From positions 1 through 44,977 of the forward strand of contig NZ_JAUCGJ010000019.1 of the NCBI RefSeq assembly GCF_030378065.1: a DNA stretch of 44,977 nt, given 5' to 3'. The first letter of the stretch is position 1; each line of letters starts with the position of its first letter. This document shows, piece by piece, positions 37,487 to 44,416 of the stretch. Origin of the DNA: Candidatus Venteria ishoeyi. Its GTDB lineage: Bacteria; Pseudomonadota; Gammaproteobacteria; Beggiatoales; Beggiatoaceae. The translations under genes were made by a program, and so were the position numbers. Under the pieces are notes generated by a model that was given only the letters and a program-made list of their open reading frames with translations, was not told the origin of the DNA and did not search any database.

Positions 37487-37492
37487 TATAAT
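37487..37492 (+). promoter_or_regulatory. Possible -10 element of the repeat-protein operon
   Basis: TATAAT followed by GGGGGC lies 55 bases before the ATG at 37547, which has GAGGA as ribosome site. No good -35 is seen at the proper distance. The 200-base gap 37349-37546 otherwise shows nothing I can name. Confidence 0.35.
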
Positions 37493-37546
37493 GGGGGCGT
37501 ATTAACAAGCTTTACCTACTTTTAATAATACCGAGGAATTGTCTTA

Positions 37547-38704
37547 ATGAATAAAAAAACCTTGATCAGCAGCCAGACCCTGGCTTTAGTGGCAGCAGGT
37601 AAATTGGCCGTGCAATCCAGCACCGTATCCGCCGAAGATATGATGGATACCAGTTCCAAACTGACAGGTGCCAACCAAACGGAACAGGATCCTAATCACG
37701 TCCCACCGATGCGCTCGGATCAACTCTGTACGCCTTTAGACGTTTGTATGCCGCCGACTAAAGATTTTATTAATGATTTTGATGATGCTGAATTTTCCGG
37801 AAAAATAGGGGGTATGCGTCGCCAGATGGGTTCAGGCAAAATGCCAGAGTCAGAGCCTGTTGATAAACCGCGTTATTTTGCCAGTAATGGTGTAATTTTT
37901 GCCGGTGATGTGGATGACTTTGGCGAAGCTGGCCCACGTCCTAAAATTGATTTTATTATCAGTGGCGTACCGAATAAAACAACTGACATATTCCTGATGT
38001 ATTCTGATCGACCAATGGGTAAAAAAAAGCCAGGCATGGATGGTATTCCCGGTGAAGATATGCCGGAAGACGATGTACTGGCACCGATGTTTGACAACCC
38101 TGAAGGCAGTGGCGACCTGGGCATTCCTTTGTTGGATTCCAGCGGCAATCTGGAAGCCGATCTGAAATTCATCACCGGTATCCGCGCCGAGCCTGTTAAA
38201 CCCATACCTGGTTTTGACGTTGACAATAACGGCGTATTTGATATGCCTCCTTCACCTTTGGGTAAACCCCAAATTAACCAGCGCACGGTTGTTATTTCCG
38301 TAAACCTGGATAAATTAGGCCAGATGGTACAAGACGGTCAACTACCTCATAATGTTTATTTCCAGGTAGCAGCTTTCCCGGTTGGAGAAGATGACGCACC
38401 GAATATTGACTTTGCCAAAGCCCAGTTCTCTGATGTGGATCATTACATTATTGAAGTACCCGGTGATGAAGGCGATTTGAGCACTGATCCAGGCACTAAA
38501 GGTGGCACCATGACCGCAGATTCAGCCAGCAAATCAGATGGTTCTACCGGCGACTCTACTGGCGGCAAATCAGATGGTTCTACCGGCGACTCTACTGGCG
38601 GCAAATCAGATGGTTCTACCGGCGGCTCTACTGGTGGCTCTACTGGCGGCAAATCAGATGGTTCTACTGGCGGCTCTACTGGCGGCTCTACTGGCGGTAA
38701 ATAA
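37547..38704 (+). CDS. Secreted protein with Gly/Ser/Thr-rich C-terminal repeats
   Basis: 385 residues. The N-terminus (MNKKTLISSQTLALVAAGKL...TVSA) resembles a signal sequence though only weakly hydrophobic. The middle is acidic and beta-rich, with a calcium-loop-like DVDNNGVFD near residue 225 (DxDxNGxxD). The last ~60 residues repeat GKSDGSTGDSTG and GGSTGGSTG. Such tails are seen in surface proteins and are flexible or glycosylated. Function not recognised. The GNAT gene follows after 9 bases. Confidence 0.6.
   Translation: MNKKTLISSQTLALVAAGKLAVQSSTVSAEDMMDTSSKLTGANQTEQDPNHVPPMRSDQLCTPLDVCMPPTKDFINDFDDAEFSGKIGGMRRQMGSGKMPESEPVDKPRYFASNGVIFAGDVDDFGEAGPRPKIDFIISGVPNKTTDIFLMYSDRPMGKKKPGMDGIPGEDMPEDDVLAPMFDNPEGSGDLGIPLLDSSGNLEADLKFITGIRAEPVKPIPGFDVDNNGVFDMPPSPLGKPQINQRTVVISVNLDKLGQMVQDGQLPHNVYFQVAAFPVGEDDAPNIDFAKAQFSDVDHYIIEVPGDEGDLSTDPGTKGGTMTADSASKSDGSTGDSTGGKSDGSTGDSTGGKSDGSTGGSTGGSTGGKSDGSTGGSTGGSTGGK
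38529..38701 (+). repeat. In-frame coding repeats encoding the Ser/Gly/Thr tail
   Basis: A 33-base unit beginning AAATCAGATGGTTCTAC with GGCGACTCTACTGGCGGC is repeated, with later units expanded by 12-base GGCTCTACTGGC steps. All copies keep the frame, so length can change without loss of function. Confidence 0.85.
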
Positions 38705-38713
38705 GGCTAAACT

Positions 38714-39442
38714 ATGTTAGAAACTCACCTGTTAGGTTTTCAGGCCATCCGTGGACCACGGGTGAGTTTGTTGCGCAGAGCACCGGAACACGCGAAGTTT
38801 CTGCGTGACTGCTGGGATGATAAAGACTTTATGGCCTTGTATCGTCTGGCGCAAAACCGCCGCGAAGGTATTGCGCAAATTCGCAAACGTCTGGCCCGGG
38901 AATACAAAAAACTACCTAAAGACCTGCGTAAATTTGAATGGGTTATAGAACGCAACGCCACGCCAAGCCAGGAAGCGCGTTTAATTGGTCTGGCTGCCAT
39001 TGCTGATTATCAACCCAGCCACCAGCGTGGCGAGTTTCTTATCGGTATCTTAGACCCTGAAGAACAAAAAACCGGCGTTGGCCTGGAAGCCAGCCTATTG
39101 GTGCTGGACTTTGCCTTTAACGTGGTCAAACTACACAAATTTATGAGTTTTGTTTATGGTCATAATCAAGCCTCGCAAAACAACACCCAGCATTTAGGTT
39201 TTATTCAGGAAGCCCTGCTGCGCGAGCATATTTATTACCAATCCCACGGTTATGTGGACATGTATCAAAACGGTATGCTAGAAAGTGATTTTCGCGGTAA
39301 TCGCCGTTTAAGTCGTTTATCCAGGCGCATCTTAAAACGCGACATCACCCAGGAAGTACCGGAACCCAAGGTGCTGCCCGATGATTATCTCAAACAAGCC
39401 GAGCAGCAATTTAAAGCGGCTTTGCAAAAAAATACAGCATAA
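38714..39442 (+). CDS. GNAT-family acetyltransferase
   Basis: 242 residues. The N-terminus 'LLGFQAIRGPRVSLLRRAPEHAKFLRDCWDD' and the body 'ARLIGLAAIADYQPSHQRGEFLIGIL', 'GVGLEASLLVLDFAFNVVKLHKFMSFVYGHN..SQNNTQHLGF' match the RimJ/RimL-like GNAT fold, although motif A (usually RxxGxG) reads QKTGVGLEA. The C-terminal ~50 residues are basic and extra. It follows the repeat-protein gene closely, so it may modify or help make that product; the substrate is not known. Confidence 0.75.
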   Translation: MLETHLLGFQAIRGPRVSLLRRAPEHAKFLRDCWDDKDFMALYRLAQNRREGIAQIRKRLAREYKKLPKDLRKFEWVIERNATPSQEARLIGLAAIADYQPSHQRGEFLIGILDPEEQKTGVGLEASLLVLDFAFNVVKLHKFMSFVYGHNQASQNNTQHLGFIQEALLREHIYYQSHGYVDMYQNGMLESDFRGNRRLSRLSRRILKRDITQEVPEPKVLPDDYLKQAEQQFKAALQKNTA

Positions 39443-39454
39443 ATAATGTGGGAC

Positions 39455-39487
39455 TTTCCCGGAAACTTGCTCAAGTGCTCCGGGAAA
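39455..39487. terminator. Hairpin between convergent GNAT and GspE-type genes
   Basis: TTTCCCGGA (39455-39463) pairs with TCCGGGAAA (39479-39487), and ACTT/AAGT extends the stem inside. It lies between two converging genes, as a shared terminator should, but no T-run follows on either strand. Confidence 0.55.
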
Positions 39488-39516
39488 TACGCTACGCGCC
39501 ATTCCTGAAGCCATTG

Positions 39517-41328
39517 TTAATCCGCCAGCTTCACCACCCCAAACACTTCTTCAAAAGTCGTCACACCGGCTGCAATTTTGGTAGCACCATCTAAACGCAA
39601 CGGGCGCATCCCTTCTTTTAAGGCCAGGTTCTCCAGTTGCTGTAAATTGGTATTATCATTAATCGCCATTTTTAAGCTGGGCGTGATGGTCAGCAGTTCA
39701 AATAAACCGATACGCCCGGAAAAACCCGTATGACGGCAATCATCACAGCCACCAGCTTCATAAATACGCTTGGGCAGCGGGGCGTTATGTGGCGCAATTA
39801 AAGACTGCCATTTTGCCGGATCGGGGGCCACCGGTTTTTTACAATGCAGGCACAGGGTGCGTACCAGACGTTGTGCAACGATTGCCAATAAGCTGGCATT
39901 GAGCAGATACGCCGGTAATCCCAGATTGAGCAGGCGGGTGATAGCGGAGGGCGCATCATTGGTATGCAGGGTGGATAAAACCAGATGCCCGGTGAGTGCC
40001 GCCTGCATGGACACTTCCGCCGTTTCCATATCACGGATTTCCCCCACCATGATAATGTCCGGGTCTTGCCGCAGCAGGGTGCGCACCCCGCTGGCAAAAT
40101 CCACATCAATGGTATGATTGACCTGCATCTGGTTAAAGCGATCATCCATGATTTCTATGGGATCTTCAATGGAGCAGATATTGAGTTCGGGTTTATGAAT
40201 AAAGCGCAAAGTGGAATACAAGGTGCTGGTTTTGCCTGAGCCGGTGGGGCCGGTGACCAAAACCACGCCATGAGGTTTGCCGATGATGTTAATCCATAAT
40301 TTGCGCTCACGCAGACTTAAACCCAGCGCCTTAAAATCTCGCACCAGAATTTCCGGGTCAAAAATACGCATTACCAGTTTCTCACCAAATGCCGTGGGCA
40401 TAGTCGATAAACGCAGTTCCACATTACGCCCGGTATCCGGGGTCAGGGTTTTGATGCGCCCATCCTGCGGTCGTCTGCGCTCTGCCAGATTCATCCTGCC
40501 CAGCAGTTTCAGGCGGCTGACCATCGCGGTCATGATAACGCCCGGCACTTCATGCACCAGATGCAATTTGCCGTCTATGCGAAAACGAATCTGGCCTTGT
40601 TCACGGCGCGGTTCCATGTGTATATCACTGGCGCGTTGTTCAAAAGCATATTGCAGCAGCCAATCCACAATGCGCACAATATGCTGATCACCGGCATCCA
40701 CTTCCCCGCCAGTCTTGCTGCTGACCTTGCCCAGTTCCATCAACTGTTCCACACCGCTCAGGCTGTCATTGAGGTTGCGCTCTTTTTCCCCCGCGCCTTT
40801 GATGGAATATTGCAGTTTGTAAAACTCATCCAGATAACGCGCAATATCCTGAGGATTGGCGAATACGCGCTGGATGGTTTTTTTCAGGGTATGTTCAAGC
40901 TCTGGCAACCATTCATAAATGTATGGCTCGGCACTGGCAATCACTAAACGCTCTCCCGCTTCCAGCCTTATCGGCAGAATTTGAAAGCGTGAGGCATAGG
41001 CGTAAGACACAAACGGCGTCAGTGCGGAAAAATCAGTTTTTAAGGGATCGATATGCAGATAAGGCAGACCGGTTTTTTCCGCCAGCCAGCGGGTGAGGCG
41101 TTCCAGGCTTAAGGGATAAGTGGGCGTTGTTGCGCTTTGCCAGTTCATTTGCGCAATCGCAACCAGCGGATGTATGCCTTTACGCGCATTACTATCTGAC
41201 TGCCCCAGCAACCAGTTGTACTGCATTTTCGTGATAATTTTTTCTTCGCGCAGGCTCACCAGCACTTCGCGCAGCGTCAGTTTATGGGCTTCTATCCGGG
41301 TATCACTGGCAAGTGGCAGATTACTCAT
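39517..41328 (-). CDS. GspE/PilB-family secretion or pilus assembly ATPase
   Basis: 603 residues. The N-terminal domain (about 70-150, 'LTRWLAEKTGLPYLHIDPLKTD...') is of the GspE_N type. The ATPase has Walker A GPTGSGKTSTLYS, Asp box SIEDPIEIM, Walker B DIIMVGEIRD and a His box GHLVLSTLHTNDA. A zinc-binding four-Cys motif CLHCKK...CDDCRH is present near 490-530. This matches type II secretion or type IV pilus motors. No other gsp or pil gene adjoins it. Start follows the AEC transporter stop by 1 base, so the two are coupled. Confidence 0.92.
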   Translation of the reverse strand: MSNLPLASDTRIEAHKLTLREVLVSLREEKIITKMQYNWLLGQSDSNARKGIHPLVAIAQMNWQSATTPTYPLSLERLTRWLAEKTGLPYLHIDPLKTDFSALTPFVSYAYASRFQILPIRLEAGERLVIASAEPYIYEWLPELEHTLKKTIQRVFANPQDIARYLDEFYKLQYSIKGAGEKERNLNDSLSGVEQLMELGKVSSKTGGEVDAGDQHIVRIVDWLLQYAFEQRASDIHMEPRREQGQIRFRIDGKLHLVHEVPGVIMTAMVSRLKLLGRMNLAERRRPQDGRIKTLTPDTGRNVELRLSTMPTAFGEKLVMRIFDPEILVRDFKALGLSLRERKLWINIIGKPHGVVLVTGPTGSGKTSTLYSTLRFIHKPELNICSIEDPIEIMDDRFNQMQVNHTIDVDFASGVRTLLRQDPDIIMVGEIRDMETAEVSMQAALTGHLVLSTLHTNDAPSAITRLLNLGLPAYLLNASLLAIVAQRLVRTLCLHCKKPVAPDPAKWQSLIAPHNAPLPKRIYEAGGCDDCRHTGFSGRIGLFELLTITPSLKMAINDNTNLQQLENLALKEGMRPLRLDGATKIAAGVTTFEEVFGVVKLAD

Positions 41329-41329
41329 A

Positions 41330-42232
41330 TCAGGCTGCCGGACTCAAGCCGCCAGATAACACCAGACTTAAAGCCAGTGGCATACTCAGCAGACTGAATA
41401 AATTGCCCAGCATCACGATAGAAGCCACTTTATGCGGTTCCTGCTGATATTGCTCGGCGAGTATGTAATTGACAATCGCCGGAGGTAACAAGGCAAACAT
41501 TAATAATAAACCCATTTGTTCTACAGATAAGGGCAGCCAGGGATACAAGATTAAAAACACCAAACCACCAGTAAAAGGTGATAACACCGCGCCCAGCAAA
41601 CCAATTTTCCAATGTGTAAAATCAATTTCTGTCAGGCGCACGCCCAGGGCAAACAGCATTAAAGGAATGGCAATCTGCCCCAGCATGTCAACGGGCGCTA
41701 ACAGCCAATCGGGACTATTTATACCGCTGATACTGAAAAGTATACCCAGCACGCTGGCGGGTAAAATCGGCAGACTATATAAGGTGCGCCAATTAAACTG
41801 CTGGCTTAAAATCGTTGTGCCCACAGAAAAATGCACCAGATTACTGACAATAAATAACACAATCGCAGCGGGTAAAATGGATTCACCAAAGGTAAATAAA
41901 GCAATCGGAATACCCATATTGCCGCTGTTCTTAAACATCATCGGCGGCAGCAGGGTTTGCACGGAAATGCCCAGACTACGCGCCACCGGCCAGCTCAGCA
42001 AGGTACTACCGAGCATCACCAAAGCACCGCCCAGCGCCAAGGCCCCGGCATTTTCCAGGGTGATTTGTTGCTTAGCCATCACACTGAACAATAAGGCCGG
42101 GATAAAGATTTCCATGTTCAGGCGATTGGCAACTTCCATATCCGTATTGCGCCAACGGGCGTACACATAACCCGTGGCAACAATAATAAAAACGGGAAAT
42201 AAGATGGTAAAAATTTGGAAAAACAAAGCCAT
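41330..42232 (-). CDS. AEC (auxin efflux carrier)-family transporter
   Basis: 300 residues with about ten membrane helices. The family pattern is visible in the N-terminal VFIIVATGYVYARW and 'NRLNMEIFIPALLFSVMAKQ', the central MMFKNSGNMGIPIALFTFGE and the C-terminal 'ALLPPAIVNYILAEQYQQEPHKVASIVMLGNLFSLLSMPL'. Members export organic acids or related solutes, some by exchange. The substrate cannot be told. It is co-transcribed with the GspE-type gene, a combination I do not know to be functional. Confidence 0.9.
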   Translation of the reverse strand: MALFFQIFTILFPVFIIVATGYVYARWRNTDMEVANRLNMEIFIPALLFSVMAKQQITLENAGALALGGALVMLGSTLLSWPVARSLGISVQTLLPPMMFKNSGNMGIPIALFTFGESILPAAIVLFIVSNLVHFSVGTTILSQQFNWRTLYSLPILPASVLGILFSISGINSPDWLLAPVDMLGQIAIPLMLFALGVRLTEIDFTHWKIGLLGAVLSPFTGGLVFLILYPWLPLSVEQMGLLLMFALLPPAIVNYILAEQYQQEPHKVASIVMLGNLFSLLSMPLALSLVLSGGLSPAA

Positions 42233-42268
42233 TCAATTGAACTCAACATAAATTCGCATGGCGGATTT

Positions 42269-42625
42269 TTATCCTGCTTCAGGATAATAACCCTGACATA
42301 AAATGCTATCCAATTCAAACAGACAAAGGACAGGGAAGGTTTTTTCTGGCAAGCCGGTTTCACGTTTGGCATCACGCACGGCTTTTTTATAAATATCCGG
42401 CAAGGTGTCAGATAAAGCATTACGCAGGCTGGGGCTGTCTATCAGTATTTGTTCGATTTCATCACGTTGATGATCAATGGTTGCAAGCCAACTTCTACCC
42501 TGAAATTGTGCCTGATATTTCCATTTCAGCAAATACATCAACAACACCTGTAAACGGCTTAATAATACCCGACGATCACGTTTTCCCATGCTTTCCAGTT
42601 CTTCTGCAATATGAACGATGTCCAC
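42269..42625 (-). pseudogene. DUF29 protein, N-terminally truncated
   Basis: 118 residues beginning at a GTG. The text DIVHIAEELESMGKRDRRVLLSRLQVLLMYLLKWKYQ matches DUF29 from about its residue 28 onward; the normal start (of the form 'YETDFYAWTQ.QA.LLR...') is missing. An in-frame stop lies ten codons upstream. The repeat element C2 begins at 42627, 2 bases from the GTG, so its arrival or a linked deletion removed the 5' part. DUF29 genes are common in multi-copy in cyanobacteria and sulfur bacteria; function unknown. Confidence 0.7.
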
Positions 42626-42626
42626 C

Positions 42627-42802
42627 TTAGGAGCGAGAATTTTATAACTTCAGCAACCTGGCTGGTCTTTTTCTCCATTTTCTGCGTTCCGCCTGTTTGG
42701 ACTTAGGCAGTTACATAGCTTGCTATGCGCCTGTTTTCACGCCTTGAAAATGAATAAAAATCCTGCGCCCAGTTTCTGTATTTATTTTATCCTCACTCCT
42801 TA
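42627..42802. mobile_element. Repeat family C, copy 2: MITE-like element
   Basis: A 176-bp non-coding element with imperfect 20-bp terminal inverted repeats: TTAGGAGCGAGAATTTTATA (42627-42646) and, reversed, TAAGGAGTGAGGATAAAATA (42783-42802). Its right part, reverse-complemented, matches 32296-32350. The left end abuts the truncated DUF29 gene and the right end lies 6 bases from repeat D1. Internal pairing AGCAAGCT/GCATAGC occurs near 42718. Confidence 0.7.
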
Positions 42803-42807
42803 TCGCA

Positions 42808-42845
42808 GAAGTTTAACACGGCAAGCGGGGCTTGCAAGGCAGGCA
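42808..42845 (+). repeat. Repeat family D, copy 1
   Basis: The 38 bases GAAGTTTAACACGGCAAGC...GGCAGGCA match 44243-44280 at 36 positions, same orientation. A CAAGC/GCTTG hairpin lies inside. The end of the 240-residue ORF is encoded within it. Confidence 0.75.
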
Positions 42846-43535
42846 CTTGGTAATAAGTGTTTTTAATTTATTTTCCTGCCACCAGTTTTTTAAGTCTTCA
42901 AATTCCGGGCGTTCCTGCCAGGGGTTTGCCTTTTCTAAATGCGAAACAATAAAAAACGCAGGGGTGCGGACGCTTTGCGCCTGCTCCCCCAACTTTGCCT
43001 CACTGTGCATGGCGAGCAACCATTCATGCTCTTCCTGTTCCTCGCTGTGTTGAATGCGGTCCTGATGTTGTTTAATCAATTCCGCGCTGCGGCTGGGGTT
43101 TAAATGCAGCAGGGCGGTCAATAATTGGGATTTGCGCAGGGTTTCCAGTTTTAACCAGGCGGGGCAGGTTTTGCTGTAACAGCCAATCAGCTTGCTGAGC
43201 CGGGTGACTCTGCCGGGGTATTTGCGGTACAGGTGTTTGAGTAGTTCACCACGCGCTTCCGGCAGCAGTTCGTATAAATCCGCGCCGATTTCCCGGCATA
43301 GAGGCGAGAGCAGGAGTTCAGCTTCAGCGGTGTAATCCAGTAACGGCGCGTTGTGAAAAAAGTTCAGGCGAATCAAATGCAGTAATTCGCTGTTGAGCGC
43401 CACCGGCAGCGCGGCATGACTGGCAAAATCCAGCATGGCTGCGGTTTGTTGCTCGCCAAGGCGTTGTTTACACCAGGTGAAAGCTGAGGGGGTGTCGGTT
43501 GTGGCGTTCATGTTTATATCATTTATTTCTGTCAT
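42813..43535 (-). CDS. Hypothetical protein resembling an N-terminal domain of conflict-system proteins
   Basis: 240 residues. The section 'MPLVLN.ELLHLIRLNFF...EAELLLSPLCREIGADLYEL...R..LL..L' resembles a domain that, as I recall, precedes SUMF1, caspase or VMAP-type modules in cyanobacterial and sulfur-bacterial counter-invader systems. Here it stands alone, without such a module. The last ~12 residues (KCLPCKPRLPC) are encoded by repeat D1, so the original C-terminus may be lost. It looks more G/C-rich than the flanking genes, consistent with transfer. A TA pair lies upstream. Confidence 0.45.
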   Translation of the reverse strand: MTEINDINMNATTDTPSAFTWCKQRLGEQQTAAMLDFASHAALPVALNSELLHLIRLNFFHNAPLLDYTAEAELLLSPLCREIGADLYELLPEARGELLKHLYRKYPGRVTRLSKLIGCYSKTCPAWLKLETLRKSQLLTALLHLNPSRSAELIKQHQDRIQHSEEQEEHEWLLAMHSEAKLGEQAQSVRTPAFFIVSHLEKANPWQERPEFEDLKNWWQENKLKTLITKCLPCKPRLPC

Positions 43536-43557
43536 TCCCGTGCAGTTCCCGCCTGCG

Positions 43558-43848
43558 CTAAATGTTTTTCTTTAAGTCTTTATAAAAGTTTTCATGTACG
43601 CCTAATGCAATCAGCAGTCTTTTAGTTTCATCCCATTGATAGGCTAGGAGGCTTTCTTGTTTTGCCATGCGAAACTTATAAACCCAAATATCCTGCAAAT
43701 CACCTTTTTTCTGTTCCCCAATTGTTGGGTTTTTGATAATCGCTTTAATTGCATTATCCAGGTCTTTCAGTTGATTGGTTTTTAGTTTTTTTCTTTTTCG
43801 GGCAAAAATTGCGGTTTGCAAAACCTCAATATGGGCATCAGTCTTCAT
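43558..43848 (-). CDS. RelE/ParE-family toxin
   Basis: 96 residues. The pattern 'FARKRKKLKTNQLKDLDNAIKAIIKNPTIGEQKKGDLQDIWVYKFRMAKQESLLAYQWDE...LIALGVHENFYKDLKK' has the RelE/ParE form: helical N-terminus, core beta-sheet with KF and LLAYQ strands, then a C-terminal 'H.nFY.dLK' segment. Family members cut mRNA on the ribosome or poison gyrase. The gene overlaps the upstream antitoxin gene by 11 bases. Confidence 0.8.
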   Translation of the reverse strand: MKTDAHIEVLQTAIFARKRKKLKTNQLKDLDNAIKAIIKNPTIGEQKKGDLQDIWVYKFRMAKQESLLAYQWDETKRLLIALGVHENFYKDLKKNI

Positions 43849-44065
43849 GATTGAATTGGTAGGGTGTTAAATCTCCTGCATTAACCTGCTCACGTCCAAC
43901 CATGATTTCTTGCACAAAGGCGAAGGAGAGATCGGGATTTTCTTCAAGAATTTCCCCCATTTTTGCCCAATATTCAATTTGCCCGGAAAGTGATCTGTGG
44001 AAAACACGGGATTGAATACGCGCTTTATTGGCAAGGGGGTCGGATATTCTTATTGCAGTAGACAT
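43838..44065 (-). CDS. ParD-like antitoxin
   Basis: 75 residues from the ATG at 44065, preferred because GGAG is 6 bases upstream; an adjacent ATG at 44068 is possible. MSTAIRISDPLANKARIQSR then HRSLSGQIEYWAKMGEILEENPDLSF is the ParD-like antitoxin pattern (ribbon-helix-helix-type 'R.lsgQIeyWakmG'). The acidic C-terminus (GDLTPYQFNHED) would bind the toxin. The TA unit probably represses itself. Confidence 0.8.
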   Translation of the reverse strand: MSTAIRISDPLANKARIQSRVFHRSLSGQIEYWAKMGEILEENPDLSFAFVQEIMVGREQVNAGDLTPYQFNHED

Positions 44066-44242
44066 CATTGACTCCAGATATTTATTCAGGATACTTGTTT
44101 CATTGTGTGATGAAATGCAGCAAATTGCAACAATTTTACAGAGATAGGCAACATCATAAACTTGCCTGCGCAACACCTTTCCCCTCATTCCCAAGCTCTG
44201 CTTGTTGAATTACTCAATCTGAACGCTTTCCCTGTGCATTCG

Positions 44243-44280
44243 GAAGTTTAATACGGCAAGCGGCGCTTGCAAGGCAGGCA
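44243..44280 (+). repeat. Repeat family D, copy 2
   Basis: A near-identical partner of 42808-42845 (36 of 38 bases). Here the internal hairpin GCAAGCGGCGCTTGC is perfect apart from its centre. After it a second CTGGCGCTTGC phrase appears. The two copies bracket the unknown ORF and the TA pair. Confidence 0.75.
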
Positions 44281-44306
44281 TTACCAGGCTGGCGCTTGCT
44301 AATAAG

Positions 44307-44364
44307 GAGTCCAATCCTCGGATTGGGCGTCTAAAAAACACACCCAAGCCGAGGCTTGGCCTCC
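44307..44364. repeat. Inverted pair of 24-bp hairpin repeats
   Basis: GGAGTCCAATCCTCGGATTG (starting 44307) and, on the other strand, GGAGGCCAAGCCTCGGCTTG (ending 44364) are versions of one 24-bp motif. Each is itself a hairpin: CCAATCC-TC-GGATTGG and CCAAGCC-GA-GGCTTGG. The stem changes are compensatory (T-A to G-C), so the pairing is conserved. They lie between the TPR gene and the TA pair and may end transcription. Confidence 0.6.
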
Positions 44365-44416
44365 TTTAAGATTTGTGCCAGCATAAGCTTAGTGTTTAAG
44401 TTAAGGGTTGCGTCTC

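Noticed and set aside
38443-38652. Minus-strand Pro/Val/Glu-repeat ORF
   Set aside because: Antisense of the Gly/Ser/Thr repeat region; an artefact of low-complexity DNA.
42641-42665. Third copy of repeat family B (CAGCAACCTGG phrase)
   Set aside because: Only ~15 bases resemble B; the segment belongs to family C element 42627-42802.
42808-44280. Repeat D as integron attC sites
   Set aside because: GTTTAAC fits a core-like RYYYAAC, but the paired R'/L' boxes and a matching opposite end are not seen, and no integrase is in the window.
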